This document shows positions 51,501 to 59,572 of a DNA stretch of 64,000 bases, one piece after another; the stretch's first letter is position 1; each line of letters starts with the position of its first letter. A program made the translations under genes and the position numbers. The stretch is taken from the NCBI RefSeq assembly GCF_009769385.1, contig NZ_VKAB01000040.1, positions 22,711-86,710 on the forward strand, given 5' to 3'. The notes under the pieces are model-generated. The model had not been told where the DNA came from, ran no database searches, and saw nothing but the letters and a program-made list of their open reading frames with translations. This DNA comes from Saccharothrix deserti (GTDB lineage: Bacteria > Actinomycetota > Actinomycetes > Mycobacteriales > Pseudonocardiaceae).

Positions 51501-54500
51501 CCGGTGGTCGGGACGTCGTAGACGAACGACGCCAGGGTGGCGACGCCGCCGGTCGGGTCGCCGGCGGGCCGGTCGCGCTTGACGTTGGCCAGCTTCACCT
51601 CCGGCGCGGCGGTGTAGGCGAGCTGGAACGGCACCTGGCCCGCGGGCTTGACCGAGGTGAGCCGGCTGCCGGAGTCGTAGCCGTAAGTGGTGGTCAGGTT
51701 GTTGCGCGGGTCGGTGGCAGTGGCCAGGCGGCCCGCGGTGTCGTAGGTGTAGGCGGCGACCTTGACCGCGTCCATCTCGCCGCGGTCGGGGTTGAAGATG
51801 TCCAGCCACGCGGCGACCAGCCGGCCGTTGGCCGACCCGGACGTGCCGTACTCCAGGCGCAGTGACCGGCAGCCGACCGCGTTGGTGTAGCCGCCCTGGG
51901 CGTCGGTGCAGACGATGCCGGGCGCGGAAGGAGCGAGGACGCGGGTTACCCGGCCGGTGGTGTCGTAGGTGTAGGTGGTCTTGCCGGGCACACCGGGCTC
52001 GGTGATGGCGGTCGGGCGGAACTTCCCGGCGGCGGACGTGGTGGGCGCGCCGGCGCTCGTCGTGGCGAACGTGGTGACCGTGCCGTCGTCCTCGGTGTAG
52101 GCGATGGTGGTCGCCGCGCCGGTGCCGCTGACGGTCAGCTTGCCCGCGTCCAGCGCGGTCTCCTCGTCGGCGGGCAGCCACGTGCCGGCCTGGAGGGTCG
52201 CGGTGGTGCGGCGAGCGCCTGCGGGCGACTCGTACACCAGGGCCGTGCCGTCGCCGTCGAGCAGGGCGATCGTGCCGTCCACGCGGGTGTTGTCCACCAG
52301 CCGCATCCCGGCGACGCCGCCCTCCGCGCCGTCGAGCTGGGCCGTCCAGCCGGGGCCGAAGACGCCGTCGACCACGTCGGTCGCGCCGGCGAACGTGGAG
52401 TGCGAGCGGGACAGCGTCAGCTCGCCGGTGTAGCCGGGCACCGACACGTCGGTGGTGTCGAGGTTGAACTCCCCGGTCCACAGCGCGACCTGACCCGGCC
52501 CGGCCTCGGCGGTGGGGAACCCGTTGCCGAAGGCGTGCGGCACGCGCAGGACCGTCGTGCGGGACTGCGACCACGTGCACTGCGTGGAGGCGCTGTAGGC
52601 CAGGCACACCTGGACGTCCAGCAGCACGGGCACGCGGTCGTTGAGCGGGGTCGGCTGGATGCCCGCGGTGTTCGGGTCGGCGTCGAGCTGCCCGTCCTGG
52701 GTCTCGGCGGCGGTGTTCCAGTTGCCGGTGACGCTCACGCCGGCCGTGCCGTTGTCGGTCACCGTCAGGGGTGCGTTGGTCGTGGTGTTCCAGCCGGTGG
52801 TCTCGCTCGCGCCGCCGTACCCGGACACCCGCCAGCGCACGTTCGCGCTGATGGTCGAGGAACTGCCCTTCGGCGGGCCGGAGGCGGTGATGCGGACACC
52901 GCCCGTGGTGGTGGTGCGGGGGTTCACCGCCGGGCTGGACAGGGTCGAGCCGCCGTAGCCGAAGGAGTAGCCGCCCAGCCCGGACAGCAGACCGGACGGG
53001 GTCTCGGCGCGCACCGCGATGGAGTGCTGGCCCGCGGTCTTGGGGATGACGACGGTGGCCTTGCCGGTGCCGCCCGTGCTGGTCGGGGTGATCTTGAGGT
53101 GTCCGGGCGGTCCGCCGGCGAAGTTGGTCGGGTAGGGCTTGGCGTCCACGTTGACCCGGACGTAGCCCGGCGCGCTCCAGCCGGTGCCCGTGGCGGTGAT
53201 CGTGCACGTGATGTCCGCCGTCGGCGGCGTGTCGGTCCAGGAACCGTTGGCGTACGGGCAACTGACCGTCGGCACGGCCGGTGTGGTCGCGGCGATGCGC
53301 ACCAGCGCCCAGCCCGACCAGCCGGACCTGAGGGTCCCGTCGGTGGTGCGGGCGCGGACCACGATGGCGGTGTTGTCGGGCAGGTCGGCGTTGGGCTGGC
53401 AGCCCGCAGTGGTGCCCGACGGGTAGGACGAGCTGGTGCAGGTGGCCTTCAGCGTGGTCGCCGAGGTGGTGGTGGAGGTGTGGAACTCGAACTCGTAGCG
53501 GACGTTGTTGCCGTCGGCGTCGGTGCCCTTGGACGACACCCATGTGCGCCGGTTCGCGGTGTAGAGGTAGCTCGCGCCGCCGGGCGCCGCGTAGGACACC
53601 GCGTTGACGGTGGTCGGCGTCGCCGGGGTCGCGGGCGGGCGGTTGTAGGTGTAGGAGATGTACGGGTCCGCCGAGCCCTCGCTGGAGTGGAACCTCTTCC
53701 AGGAGTTGGAGTCCGCCTCGTTGCCGGCCATCAGCACCATGCCGCCGACGGTGTAGCTCGCGTTCGACCACGCCTGCACCAGCGGCGTGACGGGCACCGA
53801 CATCCGGCCCGCCGGGCAGCCGCTGTCGTGGCCCTTGGCGACGCTGGTCGAGCCGTACTGCGAGCCGATCGTGGGCTGCGCCGTCCAGCGGGTGGCGGTG
53901 GAGGCGAGTTGGGCGCTGCGCACGACCATCGTGGACGGGGTGCACGAGTACGACCACGTCTCGAACAGCGACAGCGACGCGCTGAGGATCTGCTTGCCCT
54001 TGAACGGGGCGACGGGGACGTTGAGGAACGACCGGGCCTTCACCGCGCCGCCGTTGTAGGTGCCCAGCTTCAGCTCCGCCGAGCCGGACTGGTCGCTGGT
54101 GTAGTCCGACTGCACCCAGGTGTCGAAGTTCGGGAACGCGTTGGCCACCGCGTAGGTCGGGTCGACGGTGACCGGGTAGGAGCGCTTGGCGTCCAGGAAC
54201 CAGGAGGCGTCCGGGGTGACGACGAGGTGGTCGTCCTCGACCCGGAGGTCCACCTCGGCCCGGTTGACGGGCTCACCGCTGCGCTTGTCGACCTCGGCGT
54301 CCCACATGTAGGCCACGGGGATCGAGGAATGGGTCCTGCCCTCGGCGTCGAGGAAGGCGATCGACCCGTCCGGTTCCTGCCGGGCCGTCAGACCCTTGGT
54401 GCGCAACGGGACTCGCCACACCGGTGCGGTGGCGGGGCGGTGCTTGACCACGAAGTCGTACTCGAAACCCGACCGGCGGGTGTGGACGACGAAGTCCACG

Positions 54501-55033
54501 CCCGGTTCGACGTCGGCGTAGCGAGCGGTGGTGCCGTCGAGCGTGGGCTCGGGCAGCGGCCACGGCGCGTCCCACCGGACCTCGCGGGCGTCGTCGGGGG
54601 CTGCGGCGACGAGCAGCCCGCCCGCCTTGCCGTTCTGCTTGCCCAGCTTCACCCCGAGCGGGTGCCCGCCGGGCGCGACCGTGCCGTCCCGACCCCGGCG
54701 CCAGGTCAGGTCGACGTCCTTCCAGCGGCCTTCGGCGGTGCGGAACCGGACCGCGCCCGCGTGCTCGTCGGTGGTCATCGTGCCGTCGGGGTTGGCCCAG
54801 GTGGTGGAGGTCTGCGTGCGCAGCGACTCGACCTCGACCTTCGACCCCTGCGCCCGCGCGGTGACCGCGGCCGAGGTGACGTCCGGGCGCGAGTCCACTC
54901 GCGCGGGGGCGGGTGGCGTCGGCGCGGCGGTCGCGGCCGGTGGCCGGACCGTCTCGGCGCCGGCCGCGACGAGCACCGCGACCAGCGCGGTGGCGATGAA
55001 GGCGGTTCTGCGCGGTGAGCGTGGTGCGACCAC
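48533..55033 (-). CDS. Giant secreted RHS/YD-repeat protein with basic C-terminal tip
   Basis: 2,166 residues. A Sec signal (TAFIATALVAVLVAAGA) opens the protein; residues about 40-560 form a DNRLRE-like N-terminal region, and about 880-2000 a long array of RHS/YD repeats (YDTTGRVTRVLAPS, YAYDAAGRLARVQDRAAG). The RHS core ends with GRYGWLGAEQRATSSTG, GVRLYNPATGLFTSVDPVPG and NQVDLDG. The last about 151 residues are unlike the rest: a Lys/Trp start (KKKWWKKKCGWCG), two Cys pairs, a glycine-rich hydrophobic span, and a very basic end (AKSRWGRKAIRWSAKK). That tip is the expected place of a toxin; its family is not recognised. GTG start with GGGGGA upstream. No immunity gene is obvious downstream, where the SGNH gene lies. 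Confidence 0.9.
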   Translation of the reverse strand: MVAPRSPRRTAFIATALVAVLVAAGAETVRPPAATAAPTPPAPARVDSRPDVTSAAVTARAQGSKVEVESLRTQTSTTWANPDGTMTTDEHAGAVRFRTAEGRWKDVDLTWRRGRDGTVAPGGHPLGVKLGKQNGKAGGLLVAAAPDDAREVRWDAPWPLPEPTLDGTTARYADVEPGVDFVVHTRRSGFEYDFVVKHRPATAPVWRVPLRTKGLTARQEPDGSIAFLDAEGRTHSSIPVAYMWDAEVDKRSGEPVNRAEVDLRVEDDHLVVTPDASWFLDAKRSYPVTVDPTYAVANAFPNFDTWVQSDYTSDQSGSAELKLGTYNGGAVKARSFLNVPVAPFKGKQILSASLSLFETWSYSCTPSTMVVRSAQLASTATRWTAQPTIGSQYGSTSVAKGHDSGCPAGRMSVPVTPLVQAWSNASYTVGGMVLMAGNEADSNSWKRFHSSEGSADPYISYTYNRPPATPATPTTVNAVSYAAPGGASYLYTANRRTWVSSKGTDADGNNVRYEFEFHTSTTTSATTLKATCTSSSYPSGTTAGCQPNADLPDNTAIVVRARTTDGTLRSGWSGWALVRIAATTPAVPTVSCPYANGSWTDTPPTADITCTITATGTGWSAPGYVRVNVDAKPYPTNFAGGPPGHLKITPTSTGGTGKATVVIPKTAGQHSIAVRAETPSGLLSGLGGYSFGYGGSTLSSPAVNPRTTTTGGVRITASGPPKGSSSTISANVRWRVSGYGGASETTGWNTTTNAPLTVTDNGTAGVSVTGNWNTAAETQDGQLDADPNTAGIQPTPLNDRVPVLLDVQVCLAYSASTQCTWSQSRTTVLRVPHAFGNGFPTAEAGPGQVALWTGEFNLDTTDVSVPGYTGELTLSRSHSTFAGATDVVDGVFGPGWTAQLDGAEGGVAGMRLVDNTRVDGTIALLDGDGTALVYESPAGARRTTATLQAGTWLPADEETALDAGKLTVSGTGAATTIAYTEDDGTVTTFATTSAGAPTTSAAGKFRPTAITEPGVPGKTTYTYDTTGRVTRVLAPSAPGIVCTDAQGGYTNAVGCRSLRLEYGTSGSANGRLVAAWLDIFNPDRGEMDAVKVAAYTYDTAGRLATATDPRNNLTTTYGYDSGSRLTSVKPAGQVPFQLAYTAAPEVKLANVKRDRPAGDPTGGVATLASFVYDVPTTGAGLPDLSATSVERWNQAAVPVKGFAVFGPDHPVASTSPSAIAATDWEHADLQYTDAQGYTVNTAKFGAGAWQHTATDYNTQGNVVRELDERALRQVIDGQLPSGATVDQLAALTVYNGDIKSGETVVTPAGTLVTDTYGPARTAALRDGTTRWLRTHTRTEFDQGAPNGGVNPASTLPYRLPTTETTYAHDPGTGEDVEVVSRSFTDYAPPVPGDPDGWALSLPGRVTTDVDLDGVVSSGDTVKTTRYDAEGRVVEARQPNSSGTDAGTTRTAYYTAGANGECGDKPQWAGLVCKTQPAAAPSSGPTLPTTTTTAYTYLLSPATVVETSGAVTRTTATTYLPDGRTASTSTSVTGLPDSTPNTRKETEYDPLTGAATKVTAKNPDGSVAATITTGHDSWGRQTTYQPSGESPTTTTYDAAGSIATVTDANGTTRYTYDGTDAAGRAERRGLTTKVEVTTGGSTWTSTGAYDADGGLTTEELPGGVTRHTELDNAGEPVGRRYTGQVTVQNEDDTTTVDPDGGWLAWSQDNDVTGRVVREWTPEGSAFTDSLPQDRSYAYDAAGRLARVQDRAAGCVTRSYGFDVNDNRLTKTTTPPAADGSCAGTGGSTTTRTFDTADRPATGYAYDPLGRTLTLPAADAPNPQDGDITLAYHDNDLARSITQGGRTTTFTLDALDRRATETVADAAGSTTTVRHYTAATDKPTWVTENGASRRHAELVDGNLSLTVDQSGAGQLTLANSHDDIVATVDLPRPDSPGVGIQSWSSYDEFGAPTGATGRYGWLGAEQRATSSTGLLLMGVRLYNPATGLFTSVDPVPGGNSTAYAYPSDPVNQVDLDGKKKWWKKKCGWCGRAAGVVSHVATAVGMCTNARCQAVSVGLGLASAGLYGLAGRRSDAYSELATTAFGAALGGRGRMFAKSRWGRKAIRWSAKKTLRWGKKARHFRRVVHTRQGGLYGRAWRRYPKARPYVALAWYTTNVHIGMMRWRKWE

Positions 55034-55223
55034 GGTTCCCCCTGGGTGTGCGGGGGTCGCGCCCCGGCGTCCCGACCGCGAGACCCCTCACCCGCGGTCG
55101 GCCCTTCATCTCAGTTGACGAAGTGGTGGCCACCGTAAGCCGTCATGAAAACGCCGTCAACACGGGCAAACGGGTGAACCGTTTGGGCTTCATGCCAGTT
55201 GTCGCCGGCGTAGGCTGAGGGCC

Positions 55224-55658
55224 ATGTCCGACGACGCCGGTTCCCTCGCCGCCAAGGTGGACCGCCTGTTCCGGACCGTGCGCCCGCGCGACGGCGGCGA
55301 GTACTCGTTCGAGGAGGTCGCCGCGGCGATCCGCGCCAAGAACGGGCCGACGATCTCCGCCACCTACCTGTGGCAGCTGCGCAAGGGGCTGCGCGACAAC
55401 CCCACCAAACGCCACCTGGAGGCCCTGGCGGGGTTCTTCGGTGTGCCGCCCGCGTACTTCTTCGACGACGCCGAGGCCCAGCGCATCGACGCCGAGCTGG
55501 CGCTGCTGACCGCGCTGCGGGACGCGCCCGTGCGGCAGATCGCGTTGCGCGCCAACGGGTTGTCCGCGAAGAGCCTCCAGGCCATCGCCGAGATGGTCGA
55601 CCGCGTCCGGGAGCTGGAGGGGCTGCCGGCGTCCGCCCCGCCGAGCGCCGAGACGTGA
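55224..55658 (+). CDS. XRE-family helix-turn-helix regulator
   Basis: 144 residues. The helix-turn-helix is residues about 30-75: YSFEEVAAAIRAKNGPTIS, then ATYLWQLRKGLRDNPTKRH and LEALAGFFGVPPAYFFDD, the EspR-like actinobacterial XRE form. A long C-terminal helix may dimerise. It is divergent from the RHS gene (190 bp gap) and its stop overlaps the GTG start of a metallopeptidase (GTGA). XRE plus ImmA/IrrE pairs act as a repressor and the protease that removes it. Confidence 0.87.
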   Translation: MSDDAGSLAAKVDRLFRTVRPRDGGEYSFEEVAAAIRAKNGPTISATYLWQLRKGLRDNPTKRHLEALAGFFGVPPAYFFDDAEAQRIDAELALLTALRDAPVRQIALRANGLSAKSLQAIAEMVDRVRELEGLPASAPPSAET

Positions 55659-56140
55659 CCGGGCTCCGGGTGCGCAAGCGGCACGCGGCCCTGCTGCGCG
55701 ACCTGCCCGCACCGGTGCCGTTCGACGTCCGCGCGCTGTGCGAGGGACTCGCCGAGCGCCGCGGCCGGTCGATCCGGCTCATCCCGGTGACCGGGCTCGG
55801 GGACCCCTGCGGCATGTGGGTCGCCACCGACACCGAGGACCTGGTCTTCCACGAGGCCGACACCACCCCGCCGCATCGGGACCACATCATCCTGCACGAG
55901 GTGGCGCACCTGCTGTGCGACCACTACCCGGCGTCGCTGTCGGTGGCCGACCACGCCCGGGTGCTGCTGCCCGACCTCGACCCGGACATGGTGCGACGGG
56001 TGCTCGGGCGGGCCGCCTACTCGACCGCGGAGGAGCGGGAAGCCGAACTGCTGGCGTCGCTGATCCGCCAGCGTGACGTGCCGGACCGGACGTTGACCGG
56101 GTCCCTGCGCAGCGCGTTGGACGGTTGGCGGTATGGGTGA
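55655..56140 (+). CDS. ImmA/IrrE family metallopeptidase
   Basis: 161 residues from GTG 55655. The zinc site HEVAHLLCDH near residues 82-91 is the HExxH motif with a third ligand expected downstream in the EEREAELLASLI helix (Glu), as in ImmA/IrrE proteases. These cytoplasmic enzymes cleave partner XRE-type repressors. Co-translated with such a regulator just upstream and overlapping the membrane-protein gene downstream by 8 bp. Confidence 0.85.
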   Translation: MTGLRVRKRHAALLRDLPAPVPFDVRALCEGLAERRGRSIRLIPVTGLGDPCGMWVATDTEDLVFHEADTTPPHRDHIILHEVAHLLCDHYPASLSVADHARVLLPDLDPDMVRRVLGRAAYSTAEEREAELLASLIRQRDVPDRTLTGSLRSALDGWRYG

Positions 56141-57206
56141 GGCGTTGCGCCACTGGGGGCCCGCGGCGCTGGCGTGGGCGCTGGTGCTCGCCCGAGGCCC
56201 CGGTGGCGCCGCGCGGCGGCGGGTGCGGTGGGTGCTGGTGGGTCTGGCGTGCTCGCTGACCGCGCAGATCCCCGCCGCGTACGCGCTGGTCGGTGAGGTC
56301 TCCGGGGTGCCGGACGCGGCCCGGTTGGTCAGCCACGCCGGCATGGTGTTCACCGCGTGGGCGGCGCAGGAGTTCGTGGCGTGCATGAACGGGCTGCCGC
56401 GCGGCCCCCGGTGGCAGGTCTGGTGGGCGGCGGGTGCGTTCGGGCTGATGTGCGTGCTGTTCGCCGCCCTGCCCGACCTGCGCCCGCAGTCGCCCTGGGT
56501 GATGGAGTACTGCCTGGTCTACGCGGCGGCGCAGGCGCCCGCGCTGGTCGCCGTGATCGGCCTCGGGGTGCGCCACGCCCAGGACCGGACGTTGCGGGTG
56601 AGCCTGCGGCTGATCGCGGCCGGCACCGTGCTGGGACTGCTGTACCTGGTGGACAAGTCGGTCCTGGCGGTCGCGCCGCGGGCCGGGTTCGAGTTCCCGT
56701 TCGGCCGGTCGGTGCTGCCGGCGAAGGTCCTGCCGACCACGGCGTACGTGCTCGTGCTGGTCGGCGCGGCGCTGCCGGCGGCGGTGAGCTGGCTGCACCA
56801 CTACCGGCTGCACCGCGGTCTGGGGCCGCTGTGGCGGGCGCTCTACCAGGCCGATCCGAGGATCGCCCTGGACCCGCCGTCGGTGCCGGACGTCGTGGTG
56901 CTGCGGCACTTGAGGCTGCGCGTGTACCGGCGGGTGATCGAGATCCGGGACGGTCTTCTGGCGCTGCGCCCTTACCGCTGTCCCGAGGTCGCTTCGTCCG
57001 CGCGGGCCGTCGCGTCGGGGTTGACCGGTCGGGCTCTGGAAGCCGCCGTGGAGGCCGAGATCGTCGCGGCGGCGCTCGTGCGGTCCCGGCAGGCCGCGGT
57101 CGCCACGTCCCCGGCGGGCCCGGTCGTCGGCGGGGTGGACCTCGCCGACGACACGGCGTTCCTCGCCCAGGTCTCCGCCGCGTTCACGGTTCTGCCCCGG
57201 CGGTGA
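56133..57206 (+). CDS. MAB_1171c-type membrane protein
   Basis: 357 residues with about seven hydrophobic segments in the first 230, followed by a soluble part: GPLWRALYQADPRIALDPPS, LRLRVYRRVIEIRDGLLAL and RPYRCPEVA. This arrangement is that of the actinobacterial MAB_1171c family of putative transporters, which very often follow an XRE gene and an ImmA/IrrE-like gene, as here. The function of the triad is unknown. A GTG at 57203 starts a possible fourth coupled frame, but it runs into antisense sequence and I do not call it. Confidence 0.75.
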   Translation: MGEALRHWGPAALAWALVLARGPGGAARRRVRWVLVGLACSLTAQIPAAYALVGEVSGVPDAARLVSHAGMVFTAWAAQEFVACMNGLPRGPRWQVWWAAGAFGLMCVLFAALPDLRPQSPWVMEYCLVYAAAQAPALVAVIGLGVRHAQDRTLRVSLRLIAAGTVLGLLYLVDKSVLAVAPRAGFEFPFGRSVLPAKVLPTTAYVLVLVGAALPAAVSWLHHYRLHRGLGPLWRALYQADPRIALDPPSVPDVVVLRHLRLRVYRRVIEIRDGLLALRPYRCPEVASSARAVASGLTGRALEAAVEAEIVAAALVRSRQAAVATSPAGPVVGGVDLADDTAFLAQVSAAFTVLPRR

Positions 57207-57384
57207 TCGCCGCGGCCCGGATCGGTCGGGCGTGGAGTGCTGTCTCCCCGGCCCCGAGCGAGGACGGCGGGGTACGCGGCTGGGTGTTCGACGTCCCGGC
57301 CATTCCCGCGTTGATCCACGACGGCGAGCCTGTCGAGGCGATGCGTTGGCTGGCGCTGCACCTGGCCGCAGTGGTCGCTGCTGA

Positions 57385-57780
57385 TCAGTCGCGGGTGGCG
57401 CCGTGCGGCCAGACGACGGTGACGGGGATGCGGCGGTGTCGGGCGGCGTTGACGACGTCGGCGGTGCCGCCTCGAAGAGCAGGTCGCCTGGCGCGCCGCG
57501 GCCACCAACTCACCGCGCTTCTCGTGGGCGTGATGGCGAGCCACCCCTCGGCCGTCCGCGTGCCTTCCTCTTCGAGCCTGGCGAGCAACACGTCGACCAC
57601 CGCCGCAGCCGCCTGTTGCACGGTGCCTTGGTTCGCCACCGTGCAACAGAGAGTTTCGAACGCACGCACGCGAGTCTCGGGGGCAGGCGAGCTGAGCTGA
57701 TCGAGCAGTGCGGGCACCTCGTGCCCCCTGTCGCCCATCGTGCCCAGCGACGCCCAATCCCAGTCCGTCAATCGCCCCAT
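57385..57780 (-). pseudogene. Truncated HEAT-type hypothetical gene
   Basis: 131 codons. The first 80 residues (LTDWDWASLGTMGDRGHEV, PALLDQLSSPAPETRVRAF, ANQGTVQQAAAAVVDVLLAR) follow the start of a common actinobacterial HEAT-repeat protein family in which a DVPALLRAL block is followed by a NIxHQGTxYEAT block. Family members are usually longer by at least one hundred residues; here the frame shifts into unrelated sequence after about residue 85. Probably a broken gene; function unknown. Confidence 0.5.
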
Positions 57781-58571
57781 CGCCCACTCTTTCCGCCCTG
57801 CGACTTCTCGGGTAGAGATTGCACAGCTGCCACGAGCTCGTCGAACGCGGCTACGAGCCGGCCAGGAGTTCCGGTTGCCGCTTGGTCGGCTGCCCCTGCC
57901 ACTGTGGCACCGCGCCCCAGACCCGTGAGACGGAGCCGGACAGGGAAGCGGGCGACACGGCCTGGCGGTGCTGTCGGTTCCCAGTTGAGCCGGGAACTCG
58001 ACGGGCTCAACCCGGACTGGGCGGAGTACTTGCTGTGGGGCGGTGTCGAGGGGGTGCCGCCATACGCGGAGCTGCCGGTGCAGCGTGTGCTGGAGGTCGT
58101 GTCGGAGTTCGTCCGTGCCGGCTGGCGGCCGACGTGCCTGGACCTGGGTACTCGAAACGGCGTGAGTGTCCCTACCTGCTGCAGACGCCGGGGCCGGTGA
58201 ATCCGGGCACGAGCCGTCCCTCCCGGATTCACGGACGTTCTTCTCGATTCGGTTGCGGCATCCCGTGCAGCGGAAGCCGATCGTCTGGAGTGGACGCCCA
58301 TCGGGCCGCGTCCTGGCGACGGCTGGCAGGCCTCGTCCTGGCGCAGTGTAGCAGTGCTCATCATTGCTTCAGTGCAGACCGAATCCAGCCATCCGGGCAG
58401 GCGGTGTCTCGATCGGGTGAGGCGAGCGGGTGCCGGGGGATCGGAAGGAGTGGTGCGATCTCGGGATGCAGACCACCACCGCCCGCGATCCAGGCCTGAC
58501 GACGTACGCCGATCGGAGCGGCCGGCCACGCTGACCCTGGATCCAGGCGCCCGACCACCACGGACGCAACC
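57781..58571. other. Mostly non-coding, one gene scrap
   Basis: About 790 bp. A plus-strand scrap near 57985-58150 reads LNPDWAEYLLWGGVEGVPPY and VLEVVSEFVRAGWRPTCLD, apparently part of a real protein, but no start, stop or family can be given. The rest shows no supportable gene. Confidence 0.4.
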
Positions 58572-59405
58572 TCACGTGAGCGCGGCGGCCGCGCTGTGGC
58601 GCGAGACGAATTCGGCGATCGGCTCGGCTACGGCCGCTGGGTCCGTGGTGACCGAGAAGTGATCTCCATCCTCGAGGATGACCTCCTCGCGCTGCGGGAA
58701 CAACTCGTAGAGGAAGGCTCGCACCGCGGGGTTGATCGGGTTCTCCGAAGCGGCACTCCACGAGAGCACTGGGCTGTCGATCGTTGCCGCCTGCTCGGCC
58801 CCGTAGTTCCACTCGACCAATGCGGAAGCTTCGCCTTCGATGAACGTTGCCGCGTCCTTGATGCCCTGGTCGACGACGCCGGGCCCCGCGGCTTCCGCCG
58901 CCGCGCGCCAATCCAGGCCGGTTGGCTCGAAGAGCGACTCGTAAGCGCCTGCGATGTCACCCGCCTGGTAACGCCCCACCATCGCCTCGAACGCCGGTCC
59001 CAGAATTCCCAGCAGGTCCGCGAAGTCGCCGGCGGCCAGCCAACTGCTCGACGGCAGCGGCTCGAGCAGCGTCAGAGACCGCACCCGATCGGGGTAGGAG
59101 GCTGCGAGTACGAGAGCGATCATCGCACCCTCGGAGTGGCCGACAAGGTGTGCCCGGTCCACATCGAGGTGGTCCAGCAGGGCAATGATGTCGGCCGCCT
59201 GCGTGTCGAAGCCACCGGCTGGTCCGCCGCTCTCGCCGTACCCGCGCCGGTGGTAGCGGATCCTCTGGAACCCGCTGAACGCCGGCTGTTCGGCCAACGG
59301 ACGAAGGAAGTCGGCCCAGATGGCGCCGTGGATGAACAACACCGATTCCCCCTCACCCTGGACGTCGTAGGCCATCTCGATGCCGTTCACGTTTGTTGTC
59401 TTCAT
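58572..59405 (-). CDS. Alpha/beta-fold hydrolase
   Basis: 277 residues from ATG 59405. The fold's markers are in order: oxyanion strand VLFIHGAIW, the RRGYGESGG loop, nucleophile Ser in LVGHSEGAMIA, and the last His in EDGDHFSV; the acid is probably the Asp/Glu of the SAASENPIN loop region. No signal peptide, so cytoplasmic. Esterases, haloalkane-type hydrolases and non-haem peroxidases share this layout and the substrate cannot be told. Divergent from a LuxR-type regulator 167 bp away, which is a likely controller. Confidence 0.85.
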   Translation of the reverse strand: MKTTNVNGIEMAYDVQGEGESVLFIHGAIWADFLRPLAEQPAFSGFQRIRYHRRGYGESGGPAGGFDTQAADIIALLDHLDVDRAHLVGHSEGAMIALVLAASYPDRVRSLTLLEPLPSSSWLAAGDFADLLGILGPAFEAMVGRYQAGDIAGAYESLFEPTGLDWRAAAEAAGPGVVDQGIKDAATFIEGEASALVEWNYGAEQAATIDSPVLSWSAASENPINPAVRAFLYELFPQREEVILEDGDHFSVTTDPAAVAEPIAEFVSRHSAAAALT

Positions 59406-59572
59406 CCGAACCCCTAGTTCATAGGTCTCGTTCCCGTGGTGCCCGCCTTGCGGGCTTCTGATTCGAGACTGGCCGACCGAGCAGCCGACGGGATCGGCAT
59501 TGGCTGCCAACCTGAGTCCCGAGGGTGTGGGTACAACTACCCATCTCCGAACCGGGGGGTCATGCTGGAGGC

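Noticed and set aside
48516..53957. 1,813-codon minus-strand frame in another phase of the RHS gene
   Set aside because: Shadow frame rich in Arg, His and Gly; the true RHS protein uses the neighbouring frame with signal peptide and repeats.
52400..55018. 872-codon plus-strand frame opposite the RHS gene
   Set aside because: Antisense shadow; Gly/Val/Arg repeats only reflect codon bias.
57203..57700. A fourth gene coupled to the MAB_1171c-type gene
   Set aside because: GTGA overlap is attractive, but after about 65 codons the frame is antisense to the HEAT-type gene and shows no domain.
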